From Isoetes taiwanensis (Eukaryota > Streptophyta > Lycopodiopsida > Isoetales > Isoetaceae): 64,000 nucleotides of DNA. The notes under the pieces were generated by a model, which saw nothing but the letters and a program-made list of their open reading frames with translations, was not told the origin of the DNA and did no database searches. The stretch is from assembly GCA_021234155.1 (NCBI GenBank), contig JAJEKV010000128.1:1713736-1777735 (forward strand). The letters are read 5' to 3'. This document shows, piece after piece, positions 58,080 to 64,000 of the stretch (positions within the stretch are counted from its first letter, which is position 1; each line of letters opens with the position of its first letter). Position numbers and translations under genes: made by a program.

Positions 58080-61000
58080 GCCCGGTGCGGGGCTCCACAA
58101 AACAAAGGCACAAGGTTGACCTGATGAGATAGGGCCCCGCCCCCACCTTCTCCATGACAAGAAGCCGCCTCGAATAGGACCTAGGCATTTCGGGCGGTCT
58201 TTCATGGAGTCCAAACCTCTGCGCTAAAAAGTAACATGCCGTCGATAATCCAACCAGGCAAGGCAACTTCGGACGCTCCGGTGTCTCCACGGTGGTGGCC
58301 CACAAGTTGCTACACATTAGCTTTTTCTTATTTATTGGCAGAGCGGCGGCAATCCGGTCTCATGTGGACCCAAATGTCGGGGGGGCGGTCCCGATCATCG
58401 GTTTAATGACGACATCCACCAGAGCCTCATGGAGGGATGGAACTTGACAAGGTGGCCGGAATGCGCTCTTATGCGGATGAGGCGGACTGGATGCGGAGGT
58501 CTCCTTGAAAAACGGACAACCAGCTGAAGCTCTTGTCCCGTATGCTTCGGACCAGGGTTTAATAGGCGAGGAAAATATAGGAAAAAAAAGCGGCGTAAAT
58601 CCGTCTTCTCAATAATAGCTATGGACAAGAAGATCGAGTTGGAATATTGAGGTTTCGTTGAGTTGCCCATGATAAGAAGAAGCGAGAGTGGCATTGGTGT
58701 CCAAGATGGAAGTGGATATCTTGTGCCCTACAGAGCATAAAGATAGTGGGGGGACAGTTGGGGGCATTACTCGACATGAAGAAACCTCGGTATCTAATGT
58801 TCCATTGCCACCTCGGGGCCTCTAAAGGTGGGGTTGTTGTTGTGTGGAAAGATGCATAATGCGGTGGCGTTCACCCTGGCGTCGTCATCCGGATGGGTCA
58901 TTATCAAAGTGGCGGGAAGGTGGCATGAGGGGGGATCGCGTGAATGTCACGCATCACAATAGTTTGCCGGCGTGAGGCGTTATCTAAGCGTCCTTGCAAC
59001 AAAGTTGCATTCACGGATCTTTGGTGGTTTCTTCTTTTTTTTGAAAGAATATGATTTTAACATGGTGGAGACTACTACGGGATAGGTGTGGTGCTAAGAA
59101 ATGAAGTGATCATGGGGGCTTTGAGGGGAGGAATGGATAAGGTTCTTTGGACTTAATTGGCTGATGAAGTTGTTCTGGGCTCCACTTTTACTTGGTGTAA
59201 CCCGGGGGCTAATAGCGTATGCTCGAAGCCGGATGCTATGCTAACACCAAAGTAGCCACAAAAAGCCAAGCTCAAAATGAAGAACATTTTGTCCACCACG
59301 GTCTCCTAGATCATTTTCCTCGGCTAATTTTCCGGGGCACCGAGTGCCCATCGGTGGCGGCACGGTCTTCAAAAGCCCCTACCAAGCTTACCTCAAGGAC
59401 TTTGATTTCTCATGGGAAACGCCGCGGATCACATAAAGGGCATGTTTTAAATTGATAACTCTGGGATGTCGGGGATTGGTGAAGGCCACGATTGAGGTTA
59501 AGGCATTTGCCTGTCATGGGAAGTTTTAGGAGGGAGGCAATGAGCCGAGCGTTAGAGGCATTATGTCGGCCAGTTGGAAGCCCTCGGGTGGAGCGGTGGG
59601 GTCGCGAAAAGCGAGATCTTGCGCTACATTACAGGGCCGAAGTCAAAGAGGGCTCTGCTACAAAGGGGTGAAGGAGGGATCACGTCCACTGGAAGGGACA
59701 CCAATTCCCGGATGTTCTTGAGAAGCGTCGGAAAAGTATCGGCCTCTATGTCGTCTTGGCATTGCCTAATGGCCGCATCCTGCATTCCGTCGATATTAAA
59801 ATGGGACTACTTTGGGCATTTCTCCGGTTCTTGCGGAGAAGATATCCCTTCTCGATGTGATGGAGGATGGTTATTGGGGCAAGGTGTCATGCATGGGTGC
59901 GGCGGATAGGGGAAGGCAAGTATTACAGAGTCCATTTACAAGGGTACCGGGGAGCTAATGAGGCTACCATATACAGCTCCTGGGTCCGGAATTTGGGCGA
60001 CATTCCTTCGGAGTTCTTCAAGAACATTGGGATTGGGTGGGCATGAGGGAATGGTAAACCTATCAAGATACGCGCCGGGGCAAAGCCGTTGGATTATAGA
60101 CTCAATAGCTGCATCTCGGTGATCTAGAAGGTGAAGGGCCCCTACCACAGGGGATTGTTGCGTCGCAACAAGATGCCAAATGAATTGTATACAAGATTAT
60201 TGCAATGACCCTTCAAGCATACCCAAGCAAGTGGTCTTGAAGGGGCTATTTGCCCCATCTTGACCTGGCTTCATTAGGGTGGGCATATTCTCAATAATGT
60301 TCTTGTGACATTCCAGGGCATTCAACGGGCACTTTTGGCAAGTATCAACGGGTTAGCGGATAGTGTACTTGAGCTGGACTTTGCAAAGGCCCTACGATAG
60401 TGTTTGGTGGGACTTTTACTTCTCCGGATGATGCTGCGCCTTTGGGTGTGGGGAGAGCTGTCTGCCCAAATTGCTCTGAAGCTCTTAACGTCCAAGCCAA
60501 ATGGTATGCCTATGTCCGCGGTGAGTCATGGCGGTCTTTAGTGTCGGGTGAGGAGTTCGGCCCGGGGATGCCCGTTAGTGCCCTTCCTATTTACCATCGT
60601 TGCGGAGGCTCTCATGATTCTTGCTCGGCGGTTAAGGGTGCATGGAGGGGTAAAGGATGGGATTCAAAAAGAGATTGGGAGTCAAGGGAGATGACTCTCA
60701 TCTTTTCCCATGGTGATGAAAGGAATGTTAAACCGCCAAATTATGCCTTGGATGCATTCTCTCTTGCGACGGTTGTCTTATGAATGACCTTGCACCACAT
60801 TGGCGTTATGGCCACCAATCCCATGCGATGGTTGTGTCCCAATTTCCTTGAGGGGCCAATGGACGGGGGCACATGCTCTAGGCTTTTAGGGGATCTTGTT
60901 TGGCATCGACATTTATCGACACATTTGGGGAGACATTTTGGTGGGGTTGCGCGGCATCTTAATTGGTGGAAAGGGGAGCTTTCCATGGTCTGGTAGGGTC

Positions 61001-62460
61001 ACGGTGCTTAAAAGTCCGTTTTGTGTTCCGCGATATCTATATGGCATCCATTATCAACGGGTGCTTGGGAAAGCAAGGTTCGGGAAATTTCTTCTACTGA
61101 GCCCAACTTTGTATGGGGTGGCAATGAGGAGGGCCATGCGTCAAAGGTGGCACGTGAGGTATAAAGCCCCAAAGGCTGCTGGGGACTTCGGTTTCTTGGA
61201 CCTCTGCGGCTCCATGGCAAAATCCTATTGTCCAAGTTCGTCTTTTGCGATCTGGAGAATGCACTTGACTAGGCATGGATCTTACTTCAGGATGCTATCT
61301 CCACTCGATTGTTTTTAAGTGAAGTCGTCCAGGTACTGTCAGAGGATTCCATGAGGCGTTATTCCCCAAAGATCCACAGGCCATATGTGAATGCTTCTCC
61401 CTTTTCGAAGGGGGCTCTTTGTACAGGAAAACGTCCGCCCTGTTTTCCATGACGCCAGTTGTATTGATTCCAGGCATCACCATGGTGGATCCCGCTCGGT
61501 CAGGGCAGCACCTCTGGTGCTGGCCGCATCCGTCGATCCCCGGATCCAGTCTTTGAATGGGCACATCATTGGGGTTTTGATAGTACCCGAGTGGTATATT
61601 GATGGGCAACTTGCACCTCAGCGAAAAAAACAAGTTAGTCTTGTTGCGAGATTACGCTATTTGATAGCGGCTGGTTAATGTTGCAACAACAACCCCTCGG
61701 GTGTAAATAGGTGTGGAGTTGTCATCAAAAGTTGACCCCTCGAATCTCGTGAAAAGACTTTATGAGCTTTTGGCAATTGGGATGAGCTGCCTCCCTCGGA
61801 TGGCCTAGTCTTGGTGCGGGAGAATGGAGGCAACATTTGGAGATGGGTGTGGAACCTAATCTCACCTCCCAAGATTGATGTCTTTGCTATGGCCGAGATA
61901 GTGCACCGGTTGGGTGGTGAACGTGGGTGTTTGGGGATCAATCCAGCGGATCAGCGGCCAGGTGTCAATGTGTGGTGCTGTGTGCGGAGACCACGGAGCA
62001 TTATATGGAACTCTGGCGCGGATGGCGATGGGTGCAGCGCCTCTTTCACACATAACCCGAGTCAAGAGGTTCTCTTGGGGGTGTATAGGAATGGGTGAAA
62101 GGGTTTTAAAACATCGGCCTTCCATTTTGTGTAAAAGAATTGATTAGTATGGCTCATTTGGGCTAAGGCATATGAAGGTGTTCAGAATGATCTTTGGAGC
62201 ATGGCGTTTTGATTCTGGAAATTAAGGTACAAATTATATCTCTCTTACGGCATCTCACCGGAAGGAATCGGTTTAAAGGTTTCAATAAAGGAAAGGACCC
62301 TTCTCATTATAGACATCATTGGCGATTATCCCATGAAACAACTAGATAGGCATATGTGTTGGGTGGGTGCTCGCTCATGTTTGGGCAGGGGTACCCTAGT
62401 ATCGCTCTTCTTGTACTTACTCTATATTAATATTACTTAATTTCATCCTTCAAAAAAAAA
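58080..62460 (+). mobile_element. LINE (L1-type) with poly-A tail and target-site duplication
   Basis: Begins at GCCCGGTGCGGGG after the left duplication and ends in TTTCATCCTTC plus a short A run at 62452-62460. Coding landmarks: LGASKGGVVVVWKDA (58.8 kb) and FTWCNPGA (59.2 kb) from the endonuclease, then a frame at 61.0-61.3 kb with YKAPKAAGDFGFLDLCGSMA, the R.K..GGLG..DL segment that follows RT. Only weak RT traces lie between. Frame changes are frequent. The 3' end TTTC(A/G)TCCTTC-A(n) is shared with the minus-strand LINE, so both belong to one family. At 4.4 kb it is shorter than a full plant L1, and ORF1 is missing or unreadable. Confidence 0.8.
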
Positions 62461-62476
62461 AAATTTAGCTTCATAT
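62461..62476. repeat. Right target-site duplication of the plus-strand LINE
   Basis: AAATTTAGCTTCATAT directly follows the poly-A run; partner of the copy at 58064-58079. Confidence 0.85.
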
Positions 62477-64000
62477 CGATAGCCTTATGGACAATAGAAT
62501 AATGTATCTTGGAGGTAATTCCTTTGTGCTTAAGGTTGCCAATCTCTCTAACTATCATTGACCATAAGGAATGTTTAGCTTCCAGTTTGTCATGGCTATT
62601 TGCATGCTTTACATCCTGATGTTCATCTCAAAGGTTTTTGACCATTGAATGCTTAACAATTGCTTCATGAGGATGAATTGGTTCAAAGAAAAAATGCAAT
62701 CTCTCATCCTATGGCATTCTCCATGACCTTCCTTGGATCAACCTCAATTTATTGACGTGCTCCTCTATACAATTTGCAACTACGTCAAGCTGCATTAGAA
62801 TGCTTGCTCTTCCTTTAGTTGAACTCCTTTGAAAGAAGGCAATTAGAGCCTTCTACATTAGAATTGCAATCAAAACTCGAGTTAGAATGATTTGTCCTCC
62901 TTGTCGTCGAATCCTTTCATACACGAGAATCGAAATGTTCTATCCGTCAATTTCGAGGCGAGATGTTTTTTTTTTACGATTGATAAAACTCTGTTGATGC
63001 CAAGAATGCTTTGCTTCATCAGATTGAAATTCGACGATACAGAAGGAGAGGGAAAGTTTAGTTGGTTTTGATTAATTTGGTTTGATCTTGGCGATTTCAG
63101 AAATTGAATCTTGGCTAGAATTAAGTAGCTCAACAACTAATGAAGAATCCTTGCAGCGTGGTAGAAAATACAAAAAAGAGAGAATATTTGAATGGAGAAC
63201 TTTTAATGTATTGTAGAAAAGTATTTTAAATGTGCCACATTCTCTACTTCATTTTAAGTAAAATGTAGTACACCCTATCGTGCTTTTACTTATCTCATCT
63301 CTCTCAAAATTGGGGCAAATTTTGAATTTAGGTTTAGGATAATCTTTGAACACATTAACCCCTCCATTTTGCTTGAATTCAAGATTGGACAAGCTCGCCA
63401 TACAAAATATGGAGGGCTACAGGCATTGGAAATTCCAACACTAAAGCTCATGATTTGTCTCGGCCTCTCATTTAATGGGGTAGGCACTCTTTTAATCATC
63501 ACTTCAACCACGTATATCATGTTTAAAAAACACCACTTTTAAGCATATGCAAGTGGCATAAGGATGGTGATCTCTGCTACTTAGCAACGATTTTGCGCCT
63601 GCACCTCCAACTGATGTTGTTGTGCTAATTTTATTCTACTTTGCACATTAAGAATCCTTATATGCTTTGTCCAATTCGTTTGGTATTAGGAGAGTGGTTA
63701 AGGCTATGATTGCCGTATGCTATTGGTATTGTATTCAAAACTATATTTTTTGCCATGTGAGAGGAGCTTAATTGATTGTTGCTATTTTGGGTGTTGTTTT
63801 AATTATTCAATGGTATGTGCATGGCAAGTATCTTGAATGTCCAAATTAGGAATCCCACGAACTCATTTGTGGGCAACCTATGTGGGGCAGACAACAACCG
63901 ATGGGCATGGAGGAGATGCCCAAATGAGGCAGCGAACACATCGCAGCCCAGGTATGGGATCTCAGCCGGATTCCTGCATTCATTAAAATTTCCTATTCTT
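62477..64000. other. No recognisable gene
   Basis: AT-rich. Short minus-strand frames at 62882-63136 and 63290-63520 lack motifs. The host sequence left of the LINE (before 58063) probably continues here. Confidence 0.45.

Noticed and set aside
58042-58317. Minus-strand open frame of 91 codons
   Set aside because: It spans the LINE insertion boundary at 58080 and lies opposite LINE sequence; not a real gene.

Overview
The window looks like transposon-rich nuclear DNA from a land plant. Genes are split by GT-AG introns. There are plant-type relatives (folate-biopterin transporter, PPR protein, a leucine-rich-repeat exon of exactly 72 nt), several retrotransposon superfamilies and Helitrons. 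Codable segments that I do not associate with flowering plants (a transposase-like gene of the type I recall as DUF7869, and a ParB plus DNA-methyltransferase gene) make a seed-free plant such as a lycophyte, fern or bryophyte my best guess; the sequence alone does not settle this. Almost every coding segment carries frameshifts or stops, many at short homopolymers, so part of the decay could be assembly error.

Layout. 0-2.4 kb: an LRR exon fragment, a degenerate tandem repeat, and the LTR plus first gag codons of a plus-strand LTR element. 2.4-5.1 kb: a minus-strand, gag-only Ty3-type element with both LTRs (2373-2803, 4641-5068) and a Met-tRNA primer site. 5.1-11.4 kb: a minus-strand Ty3/gypsy element (LTR, gag, PR, RT, RNase H, IN) lacking its 3' end. 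11.4-21 kb: mostly non-coding, with two Helitron-like 3' ends near 13.5 kb and a broken folate-biopterin transporter at 15.1-15.7 kb. 21.1-30.4 kb: a plus-strand Ty1/copia element interrupted by a 5,481-bp Helitron (22455-27935); the copia reading frame is continuous across the insertion point.

30.4-39.1 kb is the most unusual part. Candidate terminal inverted repeats enclose a minus-strand transposase-like gene and a divergent plus-strand gene that combines a ParB/sulfiredoxin-like domain with a DNA methyltransferase of beta-class motif order. About 30 copies of a 16-bp palindrome (GGTATAAATTTATACC) lie between the two genes, in introns and at the 3' end. Fourteen are spaced about 31 bp apart. 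This looks like a decayed DNA transposon that carried its own DNA-modification gene. A second, partial transposase-like gene follows at 39.1-40.5 kb.

40.5-64 kb: a candidate LTR at 41.2 kb, a decayed PPR gene on the minus strand (44.6-46.1 kb), a minus-strand LINE (46.46-50.7 kb), a plus-strand LINE ORF1 fragment (50.7-52.7 kb), a zinc-domain remnant of another retroelement (53.6-54.2 kb), a large inverted repeat (55.66-57.17 kb), the 5' end of another LTR element (57.55 kb), and a LINE copy of 4.4 kb with a 16-17-bp target-site duplication (58.08-62.46 kb). The last 1.5 kb shows nothing recognisable.
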